DNA of 64,000 nt, from NCBI GenBank assembly GCA_934754515.1, contig CAKVIG010000010.1:18044-82043 (forward strand). Direction: 5' to 3'. A model generated the notes under the pieces. The model was not told the DNA's origin. It did no database searches and was given only the letters and a program-made list of their open reading frames with translations. This document shows, piece by piece, positions 7,142 through 14,777 of the stretch. Source of the stretch: an uncultured Candidatus Melainabacteria bacterium (GTDB taxonomy: Bacteria > Cyanobacteriota > Vampirovibrionia > Gastranaerophilales > Gastranaerophilaceae). Position 1 is the first letter of the stretch; each line of letters begins with the position of its first letter. Position numbers and translations under genes: made by a program.

Positions 7142-9244
7142 TTATATAACTATATAATTATAAACCAGATTTAGTGTATCAACAAAAGCATTTTGATTTC
7201 CAAAGAATACATAAAATTCGGCTTTGTTGTTCCCAATCATTTGCAATGTTTCGACTTCAATCGGAGGACCTGCAGGAGTAGAACGAGCAGGGTTTTGCGG
7301 ATTAGAAATTACTCCAGTTGCTCTTAAAATCGGAACATAAAGCATATTATTTGCAACCTCATACTGCGTCAAACCTTTTGTCACAACTCCAAGATTATTC
7401 CCTTCTTCATCAATAAGAAGCCCTCTTTGCATTGGTGCTGTGTTTGTTTTAGCTTCAATACCGCGAGTTTTTGGAAGATTTTTTCTGATATCATAATCAG
7501 GTTCAAAATTTCTCTTGATTAATTGATTCATGTCTTCCGAAAAAACTTCTCTAATAGGATTAGTAAGTTCAAACCCTGCTGAAAGCAAATGATTTTTTTG
7601 AGTATTAATCCAATCAAACATAAATTTCAGGCAAGAAGAGTGTTTGTCTAAACTTACAACTAGTGGAACAATATCCCATCTGCCTTCAAAGTCAATTTTT
7701 AAAGAAACTCTTGTCGGAGTCTTTAAAACTGCTTTAGAGCGCAAAATTGTGAATTTTGTTCCTTTGTCATCTTCTTTTGGCCCGCAATTGTAGCTGTCAC
7801 CCATATCAACAAAATCCACAAGTGAGAATTTAACGCCATTAATATAAATTTCTCCGTTTTCTATTTTTAGTGAAATATTAGAGTTTTCAATAAAATCATC
7901 ACCGACTCTCAAATCTGTTTCAGAAACTGCCGGCATCAAGTATTCAATTTCATCAGCTTCCAAATTTTTAATTTCAGCTAAATATGTATAAATATTTGTG
8001 TAATCTTCCGTTATCGGTATTCTTTGAGTGTCTGTGAGTAAATATTTATCAAAACCTTTTCTGAAATCAATCTTTTCATATCCTTCAAGTTTTTGAGTGG
8101 TTTCAAATTCTACAATTCCTGAAAAATCTCTATCAGAAAGGTTTAAAATTTTCTTTTCTTCAAAATGATTTTTAAATTTCAGCTCATCAACAATTGTGTT
8201 TGCAATTTGTTTGATTTTCATATAGCGGATAAAATTTTCTCTATGCACATCCGCGGTAGAACATCCGCAAATACTATCATGTGCCTGATTTTGAAGAAGC
8301 ATTTTATAAGCATATTCTAACAAACTGTCATATTTTGTTTCTTTTTGTTGATTAGTAAAACGAGTTGCCAAATCCAACAAATAAGTGCATTCAACATTCT
8401 CGCGTTTTAAGTCCAACCTTGAAGAATAACAACCCTGCAAAACAAAAGTTTTTGAATTGTCACGGAGTTCATCATTCCATTCAAATTGTTTGAAATTGTT
8501 TTCCACGCGCTTGAAATAATCAAACGGTGAACCCAATTTTATTTCATAACTCTCTTTTAAAAGTTCATTTATTGATTCGATTTGTACATCAATATCCGTT
8601 TCTACGCCCAAATGGTCGGCTCCGATTGGAAGCAAAATGTAATCTCCTGATTTTTGGGCAAGCAAATCTAAATTGTCTTTAAGCAATTCAGCTTTTTTTT
8701 CAATCGGTGCATTGATTGAGAAAACATCATTAAAATAACCTCTGACAAGATTCACGGTATCCATTCCGCACCATGAAAATTCCGCAGGAAAATCGCCGCA
8801 ACCGCGCCATACAACACATTTATCAATTCCGAAATCTCGCAGGATATCAACGACATTTTGGCTATGTCCGAATGTATCGGGAAGATATCCGATAAAATCG
8901 CTACATCCGTATTTTTGAGCAATTTTTATACCTATTTCTAGGTTTTTAGAAAAACAAGTTTTGTCGGTCAGAAATTCGTCGACCAAACAATAAAATGGTC
9001 CTATGAAAAGCTTTTTACGCTTAATTAGAGAGCGCACAAGTTCTTCTTGTTCTGGACGCATTTCAAGATAATCTTCCAGTGCGCTTACTTGTCCGTCAAA
9101 ATAAAAACAAGGTATTTTGCCATCTTGAAGCAAGTTCAAAATATTATCAAATACTCTCAGAAGCCTCATTCTAAAGACTTCAAACTCTCTATACCACTCT
9201 CTATCCCAGTGCGTGTGCAAATACGCGATAACTTGTTTTTTCAT
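7142..9244 (-). CDS. Glycoside hydrolase family 38 alpha-mannosidase
   Basis: A 700-residue cytoplasmic retaining alpha-mannosidase. The N-terminus AYLHTHWDREWYREFE carries the zinc-binding His and Asp of GH38. The nucleophile motif is YLPDTFGHSQN (Asp about 123). HDSICGCSTADVHREN matches the conserved bacterial GH38 motif around residue 335-350. The C-terminal half is the beta-rich GH38 domain. The ATG at 9244 is preferred to a TTG six codons upstream because it begins at the conserved strand; neither has a strong ribosome site. Likely hydrolyses mannosides imported from host or dietary glycans. No transporter is adjacent. Confidence 0.9.
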   Translation of the reverse strand: MKKQVIAYLHTHWDREWYREFEVFRMRLLRVFDNILNLLQDGKIPCFYFDGQVSALEDYLEMRPEQEELVRSLIKRKKLFIGPFYCLVDEFLTDKTCFSKNLEIGIKIAQKYGCSDFIGYLPDTFGHSQNVVDILRDFGIDKCVVWRGCGDFPAEFSWCGMDTVNLVRGYFNDVFSINAPIEKKAELLKDNLDLLAQKSGDYILLPIGADHLGVETDIDVQIESINELLKESYEIKLGSPFDYFKRVENNFKQFEWNDELRDNSKTFVLQGCYSSRLDLKRENVECTYLLDLATRFTNQQKETKYDSLLEYAYKMLLQNQAHDSICGCSTADVHRENFIRYMKIKQIANTIVDELKFKNHFEEKKILNLSDRDFSGIVEFETTQKLEGYEKIDFRKGFDKYLLTDTQRIPITEDYTNIYTYLAEIKNLEADEIEYLMPAVSETDLRVGDDFIENSNISLKIENGEIYINGVKFSLVDFVDMGDSYNCGPKEDDKGTKFTILRSKAVLKTPTRVSLKIDFEGRWDIVPLVVSLDKHSSCLKFMFDWINTQKNHLLSAGFELTNPIREVFSEDMNQLIKRNFEPDYDIRKNLPKTRGIEAKTNTAPMQRGLLIDEEGNNLGVVTKGLTQYEVANNMLYVPILRATGVISNPQNPARSTPAGPPIEVETLQMIGNNKAEFYVFFGNQNAFVDTLNLVYNYIVI

Positions 9245-9387
9245 ACACTTATGATAACTCAAATTCTTATAAAAATAAAGCCGAGTGTGTCCACTCGGCG
9301 AATCCCTATATTACTTAATCGTAGTTTACTTAATCGTATTATACTCCATGCGGGCTTTTGCCCTTGAAATTGGTTTTGGGTAAAACA

Positions 9388-9422
9388 GATACCCATCCTA
9401 ACCTTCCCTAACAAGGGAAGGA
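9388..9422. repeat. CTTCCCTAACAAGGGAAG palindromic repeat, copy 1
   Basis: GATACCCATCC followed by the palindrome CCTTCCCT-AACA-AGGGAAGG between the GH38 and GH13 genes. A near-identical block recurs at 38796-38830. Confidence 0.7.
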
Positions 9423-9441
9423 AAGCGCGCTGATGTTCGCC

Positions 9442-11712
9442 TTACTTAATAACTGTAAAGAATTTAAATTCAGCAGGCATAAGTTTTCCAAATGAAAGCG
9501 AATTTGTTGCTGCCACGAATTTTTCTTCTATATAATCCGTACCATCAAATCTGAATTCTGAAACGATTGAATAATCACAAGAAAGTTCAATTGTTTTGTC
9601 GAAAACTTCTCTTCCTTCTCTTTCTTCGTCCCAAGAATTTTCACCTTCTTCAACTCTGAATTTTTCTGTTGGTGATTGATAGTTAGCAACTACAAGGATA
9701 GAGTTTTTTAAACCTTCTTTTTGTATTTGCCATACTACAAAACCATCTTCATCCTGTCTTATTATATGTGCTTCGCCATCCGTAATTACAGGAGAATTCT
9801 TAGCAAATCTGTCAATCGCATCAAATTTTGCATAGAAATCGTAATCTTTTGCTCTTGGCATTGAAACTTCATTACCGATTACAGATTCCATGCCTGTTTT
9901 TGTGAATGATTCGTCACCATCTATGTACATAACAGGTCTTTGTGCGTTGCGTCCACCAGGTAAGAATTTAAACTTAAACCATTTAAACAATGCACCTTGT
10001 TGACCTAATTGTCCAGGGAAACGGTCGAATGCTGCAAATTCACCATCTTGATTGTTATATGTTTTCAATATTGATAGCGGAGTGGATTTTTTAGAAGTTG
10101 TATTATAATTTGCAAGTTCTAAATTTTCTTCTGCAATAACTTCAGGTGTTTTGTAGCTTTGAGCAGGAATATCGTTACCCCAAAGAACATCAAAGTTCAT
10201 ATCTTCGTGATATTCTTTCAATGATTTTTCACCCAACATATATTCTGCCAAAGTTGCAAAATATGGAACTTTTTCTTTCATTGCAGTATTTAACATTCCT
10301 AAAACTTTTCTTGGTGCTCTATAACTTATTGGAACACCGTCTTTTTCAGAAACTTCATCAACAATGTGGTCAATGTGATCAACTCTGAAACCATCGAAGT
10401 TAAATTCTTCTTGAAGGTTTTTCATGTAATCTATAAAGAATTTGATTACGTCGTTGTTATATTTACCATTTTCAAGACAAACAAAATAGTATGGTGTTTG
10501 ACAATCAAGGTTTGCAAAATGAGTCACATCTTCGCCATCAAACTTGTAATGTTTAAATGTCGGATATGATGCCCCTTCGCTCATTTTATCAAACACAGGA
10601 ACGCCTGCTGAACACCAAGCACCACCCGGAGCCGGCCACATACCTTCTTTAATCAAAGCTTGAATAATTTCGCCTTGATTTTTAATATCATTTTCTGACA
10701 TTTTTTTGTTATGCTTATTACCTGCAACAGCATTAATAATTGATTTTGCTTTCTTGTGCAATTTATCTTGAATGCTCTTTTCAAGCATAGAATTAGATAA
10801 GAAAATTTTTGTTTCTTTCAATAGTTCGTCCAATTCATTAAAAATATTTTGATAATGTCCGGACAAATCTCCGTAGCTTTCACCCTTGATAGATTTTTTA
10901 TAAATACCGCTTACAATAGCTAAATCATCTTGAGAGAATTTGTCTTTAAGTTCTAATGCAACTTTATCAACATTCTTTGATAATTCTTCAATTAAAGCAT
11001 TAATATCAAACCAACGTGCGCAATCGGGATTTGTTAACACGATTTTTGAAAATCTTCCTGTTTGTGGAAGTATATCATAAATTACAGGGTGTCCTGCAAG
11101 TTGAGTCATTTGAATAAATGTTTTAACCTGTTCATCTGCATTCAAACCTGTTTTTTCTAAAATATTTTTGTCTTCCAAATTAGGGCTAACACAACTTGCC
11201 GTCGGAAGATAAGCACAACCGAATTCGCGCGGATGGAACGGAATTAAATACATTGTTGTAGAAAATATGTTGTTATCTAAATTTCCGGTAGGTAAAATCA
11301 ATAGTTGGCGCATCCAATCCATAAATTTACCTGCTTGAGTATTATCTTTGCCTAAACCTGCAAGGTTTGTTAATTTAATATCGTGTCCTTCTTTTTGTAA
11401 CCAGCTTGAATTCTTAACATTGTTTCTTGCCAAAACGCTTGATTTAGAGAATTCGAACTTGCCGTCTTTGAAAACTCCGTTAGCTTCCCATTTTGATTCA
11501 AGCGCAAATAAAACTTCTGCATCGGTTAATTCTTCTAACGCTTTAACTTGCGGATAAGGAAGATACCCGAATTTTGACATTGTTGTCTTTAAATACTCTC
11601 TTCTTTCGTCTGAAATACTATCGAAAGAATACATTTCTTTAAGCTTAGAATAGAAACTGTTTAAATTTTCACAAGAATTTACAGTTTCTTTTTTGAACAA
11701 AAAGTCTAACAT
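9442..11712 (-). CDS. GH13 alpha-amylase-family enzyme
   Basis: A 756-residue cytoplasmic glycosidase or glucanotransferase. The clan GH-H barrel motif FDGFRVDHIDH gives the nucleophile Asp at about 445, and FATLAEYM the acid/base Glu at about 490. Other stretches typical of the family are YLIPFHPREFGCAYLPT and WGNDIPAQ. The ATG at 11712 is fixed by AAGGAG six bases upstream; the open frame extends 18 codons further with no ribosome site. The long N-terminal part (about 1-250) does not match a GH13 subfamily I can name, so the substrate (glycogen or alpha-glucan against sucrose-type) stays open. Confidence 0.75.
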   Translation of the reverse strand: MLDFLFKKETVNSCENLNSFYSKLKEMYSFDSISDERREYLKTTMSKFGYLPYPQVKALEELTDAEVLFALESKWEANGVFKDGKFEFSKSSVLARNNVKNSSWLQKEGHDIKLTNLAGLGKDNTQAGKFMDWMRQLLILPTGNLDNNIFSTTMYLIPFHPREFGCAYLPTASCVSPNLEDKNILEKTGLNADEQVKTFIQMTQLAGHPVIYDILPQTGRFSKIVLTNPDCARWFDINALIEELSKNVDKVALELKDKFSQDDLAIVSGIYKKSIKGESYGDLSGHYQNIFNELDELLKETKIFLSNSMLEKSIQDKLHKKAKSIINAVAGNKHNKKMSENDIKNQGEIIQALIKEGMWPAPGGAWCSAGVPVFDKMSEGASYPTFKHYKFDGEDVTHFANLDCQTPYYFVCLENGKYNNDVIKFFIDYMKNLQEEFNFDGFRVDHIDHIVDEVSEKDGVPISYRAPRKVLGMLNTAMKEKVPYFATLAEYMLGEKSLKEYHEDMNFDVLWGNDIPAQSYKTPEVIAEENLELANYNTTSKKSTPLSILKTYNNQDGEFAAFDRFPGQLGQQGALFKWFKFKFLPGGRNAQRPVMYIDGDESFTKTGMESVIGNEVSMPRAKDYDFYAKFDAIDRFAKNSPVITDGEAHIIRQDEDGFVVWQIQKEGLKNSILVVANYQSPTEKFRVEEGENSWDEEREGREVFDKTIELSCDYSIVSEFRFDGTDYIEEKFVAATNSLSFGKLMPAEFKFFTVIK

Positions 11713-11826
11713 AGGGATCTCCTTCAAATTGTGATTGTTTGGATTTGTATACAAGGATAATATCATGCATATATATTTTTTACAAACACAATAAAAGGAA
11801 TGTTAAGTTTTGTTACGCTTCTGGTA

Positions 11827-13689
11827 TTAAGCTAAATTTCTTTCATCTTGAATTTTATCAATTTCTTTTTGAGTTGTAACTGATACGCCAACCAAGTTGA
11901 ACTTTGATAAATCAACTTCTTTTGCTGCTGCAACCATTCCTGAGAAAGAACCGGTGATTTTATTTAAGAACAAGTTTTGAACTGTTGATGATGCATTTGA
12001 AAAATAGTTCATTGCCCAGTCTTGAGTAGTTGAACCCATATCGCTGAATTTTTTAAATACTTCTGTTGCGAAACCGAATTTTGATTCGCCTGTTTCTTTT
12101 AAGTATTTAGTAATATTTTCAGCACTTCTGAAAGCTTTATTTTTCAATTCCAATGCGTAAAAATCAGAAGCTGTTTCTTTGTCTGTTTTGGTTTCAGTTT
12201 CTTTTTTAACGCTTTTATCAACTGTGAATGTACTTTCAGCAGATTCAGAATTAGCTTTGATTTGGCTCATCAAAGTTTGTTGTCTTGTTTGAGCTTCTTT
12301 GTATTCGTTTTCAGATTTTGTGTTAACGATTTCTGTAACACCTGTTTTTTCTTCTGCGGGAGCTTTTAATTCAGCATTGCTGTTTGTTGCAACTGTTGAA
12401 TAGTTTCCGTTTGTTACTTCATCTAACAATTTAACCAATTCTTCTTTTGGCATTGTTAAAGCTTCAGGATGTTCTTCAACAAATTCGTTAACTTGTTTTA
12501 AAACTTCTCTATAAATAGGAAGATTATAAGCATCTTTGTTCATTGTGCCAAGAATTTCTTTTTTAGATTCTTCCGCAACTTTTTGGTTAACTGCAGTACC
12601 TGACATTGCGCCTGAATAAAGATTTTTATACAAATCTCTTTGTGCAACAAGTTCTTTTTCTTCTTCAGTTAATTCAATGCCTTTTGCTTCTTTTTCTTTG
12701 ATTTCTTTAAGTTTGTCTGCATTTTCTTGGAAGAATTGTTTTGCAGGTTCACTCATTTGAGAATAAGTTTCTTTAATACTTTCTTCTGATTTTTCTGCAA
12801 AAATGCCGGCAACCATAGCAGTTTGGTCTCTATCTGTTGGAACATTGCCTTCAACGTCCTTTGCGCCCATTGTTTGAGAAAGTTCTTCAACTGACCAGCT
12901 ATCAGCCCAAGCTTCTTTTGCTTGAGGAGTTTCAAAGCTTGCAAGAACAGCATTTAAGCCTTTTAGTCTGTTGTCAGAGGCCAAAGTTGCGATTGCTTGT
13001 TTGAAGATTGCTTTTTCTTCATCAGGAGTGTTGATTAACAAACGACCAAATGTTTGTAATTGACCTTTATAAATGCTTGCTTTTTCTTTTGCAGATTTAG
13101 CATTCTTTAGAGGTGTTAACAAAGTTTTATTGAAGAAATCAAATAAAGCTTTTTGCAATTCTTCAGTTTTTGTATTTTCTAAAGTTGCATCATTTTTTAA
13201 GCAGCCTGTTTCTTTTAATCTTTGTAAAAGAGATGATTTTTTAACGCTGTCGTTGTGTTTTTTGAATCCTTCTATTGTCCAACCTGTGTTTACGGCGATA
13301 AAATAAGTGTTGCCAAGTTTACCTGCTTTTTCTAAATCGATTTTGCCATCAACTACAGAATCTTTAATTGCGGCTTTAAGACAATCAATTACTTGTTTTA
13401 ATTGAGCATCAGTAGCTGCTTCGATTTGTTTTTGATTCATACCGGAAACACGGTATAAAATGCCGCTGTTTTTAAGTTCTTCCGGTTTCAAACCAAGTTT
13501 AGAGAATTCTGCACACAATTTTTCTAATAATTCATCAAGTTTAGAGGTATTCTTTTTTTCTTCCACAGAGGTATTAGTTTTGTTAGCCTCTGTCATAACA
13601 GAGTTAACAGGCTTGTTTTCAACTGCAACTTTAGAAGCTGCTGCTGTATTAGAAGTGTATTCAATTTTATTAATACCATCTAAAGCCAT
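11827..13689 (-). CDS. Large helical protein of unknown function
   Basis: A 620-residue protein I do not recognise. It has no signal peptide or membrane segment, and is rich in Ala, Glu, Lys and Thr with predicted helices throughout. The N-terminus MALDGINKIEYTSNTAAASK is low-complexity, and residues about 430-520 are a Glu/Thr/Ser-rich linker. The ATG is preceded by GAGG at a good distance. The composition recalls long secreted or structural proteins of Gastranaerophilales, but no function can be assigned. Confidence 0.7.
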   Translation of the reverse strand: MALDGINKIEYTSNTAAASKVAVENKPVNSVMTEANKTNTSVEEKKNTSKLDELLEKLCAEFSKLGLKPEELKNSGILYRVSGMNQKQIEAATDAQLKQVIDCLKAAIKDSVVDGKIDLEKAGKLGNTYFIAVNTGWTIEGFKKHNDSVKKSSLLQRLKETGCLKNDATLENTKTEELQKALFDFFNKTLLTPLKNAKSAKEKASIYKGQLQTFGRLLINTPDEEKAIFKQAIATLASDNRLKGLNAVLASFETPQAKEAWADSWSVEELSQTMGAKDVEGNVPTDRDQTAMVAGIFAEKSEESIKETYSQMSEPAKQFFQENADKLKEIKEKEAKGIELTEEEKELVAQRDLYKNLYSGAMSGTAVNQKVAEESKKEILGTMNKDAYNLPIYREVLKQVNEFVEEHPEALTMPKEELVKLLDEVTNGNYSTVATNSNAELKAPAEEKTGVTEIVNTKSENEYKEAQTRQQTLMSQIKANSESAESTFTVDKSVKKETETKTDKETASDFYALELKNKAFRSAENITKYLKETGESKFGFATEVFKKFSDMGSTTQDWAMNYFSNASSTVQNLFLNKITGSFSGMVAAAKEVDLSKFNLVGVSVTTQKEIDKIQDERNLA

Positions 13690-13907
13690 CTTAAATACCT
13701 CATATATATAAAGTATTAAAAATTAGCTTGATTTCATAGATTACAATTTTCTTTACAAATCTTAATGTTAGTTTTTGATTGAATAAGCTGTCTTAAAGAC
13801 AACAACCTTTATAAAAAGTAGCCACCGAGCTTATAGACACGTCACTTAGGATATTGTACAAAGATAATAGGAACTAATGTTATGAATGATGAGGAAGATG
13901 TATTTCT

Positions 13908-14132
13908 ATGGAAAACTTTACCGAGCGAGAAAGAGAAGTTTTGTTTTTGTTGTTAAGGGGATTGAATAACAAGGAAATATCTAAGAAACTTTTCATTTCA
14001 AATCACACTACAAAAGCCCATGTAGCGTCTATATATAAAAAGCTCGGGGTTTCTAACAGAGTTCAGGCTGCAATCAAGAGCATGAAGCTTGGTGCAGAAA
14101 AGATTTTTGATTTGAGTGATATTTTAGGTTAA
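13908..14132 (+). CDS. Stand-alone LuxR/GerE-type HTH regulator
   Basis: A 74-residue protein that is essentially only a GerE DNA-binding domain: FTEREREVLFLLLRGLNNKEI, then ISNHTTKAHVASIYKKLGVSNR and a short tail. There is no receiver or ligand domain and no upstream in-frame extension, so it is not a visible truncation. GAGGAAG precedes the ATG by ten bases. Single-domain LuxR proteins may act as constitutive regulators or compete with full-length NarL-type regulators such as the one at 2494-3201. Confidence 0.85.
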   Translation: MENFTEREREVLFLLLRGLNNKEISKKLFISNHTTKAHVASIYKKLGVSNRVQAAIKSMKLGAEKIFDLSDILG

Positions 14133-14360
14133 TTTTTAGATTGTCCGTATTAGGCGAAACAGCATCTCTTTTTGCAAAAGATGATGGGTGAATTTGATAT
14201 AAAAAATAATTATTGCCTTGCGGCTAAAACCTTCACCCGAATTTCTAAGTTTCACAAAGTTCAACTTGAAATTCTACCCTCTCCCTTGGAGAGGGAAAAT
14301 TGCGTACGAATTTAATATCATGAAAAACGACTAAGTATTTTATTTTATGCAAAATAATGT

Positions 14361-14366
14361 TATACT
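14361..14366 (+). promoter_or_regulatory. -10 element for the candidate toxin mRNA
   Basis: TATACT lies 115 bases before the small hydrophobic ORF. The -35 region is weak (TTTTAT-like), so this promoter is less certain than the opposing one. Confidence 0.45.
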
Positions 14367-14441
14367 CGATTAGAACATAATGTTCAGCACAGAGTAAAAG
14401 ATGCTCTTTTCTAAACGGAGTTAGCTTACAAAATAGCGTAT

Positions 14442-14450
14442 TAGACATTC
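14442..14450 (+). repeat. Direct repeat TAGACATTC, copy 1
   Basis: This nonamer in the 5' region of the candidate toxin mRNA recurs at 14569-14577, inside the opposing small RNA. The two transcripts can therefore pair here as well as in their overlap, as DRa/DRb do in the pAD1 par locus. Confidence 0.6.
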
Positions 14451-14460
14451 GGGTTGGCTC

Positions 14461-14479
14461 CCGACTAGAAAGAGGTCGG
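14461..14479 (+). promoter_or_regulatory. Hairpin enclosing the toxin Shine-Dalgarno
   Basis: CCGAC (14461-14465) can pair with GTCGG (14475-14479), leaving TAGAAAGAG in the loop. The ribosome site AGAGG (14471-14475) is therefore partly closed, as in the leaders of several type I toxin mRNAs. Confidence 0.55.
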
Positions 14480-14480
14480 T

Positions 14481-14561
14481 ATGAATGAATTCAATATAAG
14501 TTTATTGCTAATCTTTATGATTTTATTTATATTAAAAAACGGCTCTCAATCAAAAGATTAA
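14481..14561 (+). CDS. 26-residue hydrophobic peptide, candidate type I toxin
   Basis: A small ORF with a good Shine-Dalgarno (AAAGAGG, five-base spacing). It encodes a short polar N-terminus (MNEFNIS), one membrane-spanning core (LLLIFMILFIL) and a charged/polar tail (KNGSQSKD). The size and layout match membrane-acting type I toxins of the Fst/Ldr kind, but the sequence lacks their family motifs. Its 3' half is overlapped by a convergent small RNA that has its own promoter and terminator. The function is inferred from this arrangement only. Confidence 0.55.
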   Translation: MNEFNISLLLIFMILFILKNGSQSKD

Positions 14562-14613
14562 GAACCGCTAGACATTCTAAGAGCATTGGTAGTTTCGCAA
14601 GCTACCACTCTGT
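14534..14613 (-). ncRNA. Candidate antisense small RNA (type I antitoxin)
   Basis: An RNA of about 80 nucleotides is predicted from the promoter at 14648-14620 to an intrinsic terminator at 14567-14534. It starts near AAGCACAGAGTGG, contains a GGTAG/CTACC hairpin, then GAATGTCTA, which is complementary to the toxin mRNA leader at 14442-14450. It ends in a 12-bp stem, a UUUU loop and six U. It is antisense to the 3' end of the hydrophobic ORF at 14481-14561. Confidence 0.65.
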
Positions 14614-14619
14614 GCTTTT

Positions 14620-14648
14620 ATTATACATTATTCTTTTAGTTTTTTCAA
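14620..14648 (-). promoter_or_regulatory. Sigma-70 promoter of the antisense RNA
   Basis: On the minus strand: -35 TTGAAA (14648-14643), a 17-base spacer, and -10 TATAAT (14625-14620). The -10 is consensus, the -35 is one base off, and the spacing is ideal. No ORF follows it, only the small RNA. Confidence 0.75.
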
Positions 14649-14694
14649 TAAAATCATTCAAAATGCATTGTTAATTGTAACAATTTAGATATAA

Positions 14695-14730
14695 TAAAAA
14701 ACCTCGGATTTTGTATACAAAATCCGAGGT
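14695..14730 (-). terminator. Intrinsic terminator of pnp
   Basis: A perfect 30-base palindrome ACCTCGGATTTTGTA/TACAAAATCCGAGGT followed on the minus strand by six T, just downstream of pnp. Confidence 0.85.
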
Positions 14731-14743
14731 CTTTTGTATCTGT

Positions 14744-14766
14744 GTAGGTTGGGCTTTCAGCCCAAC
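14744..14766 (+). repeat. REP-like hairpin, TTGGGCT family
   Basis: A GTAG head followed by TTGGGCT-TTC-AGCCCAA. Related copies lie at 29560-29582, 35657-35678 and 44566-44589. A GTAG tetranucleotide next to a palindrome is the hallmark of REP sequences moved by TnpA-REP (RAYT) proteins. Confidence 0.75.
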
Positions 14767-14777
14767 ATTATCCACAA

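Noticed and set aside
14245..14448. 67-codon frame on the minus strand across the toxin leader
   Set aside because: No ribosome site; it overlaps the promoter and leader features of the candidate toxin mRNA.
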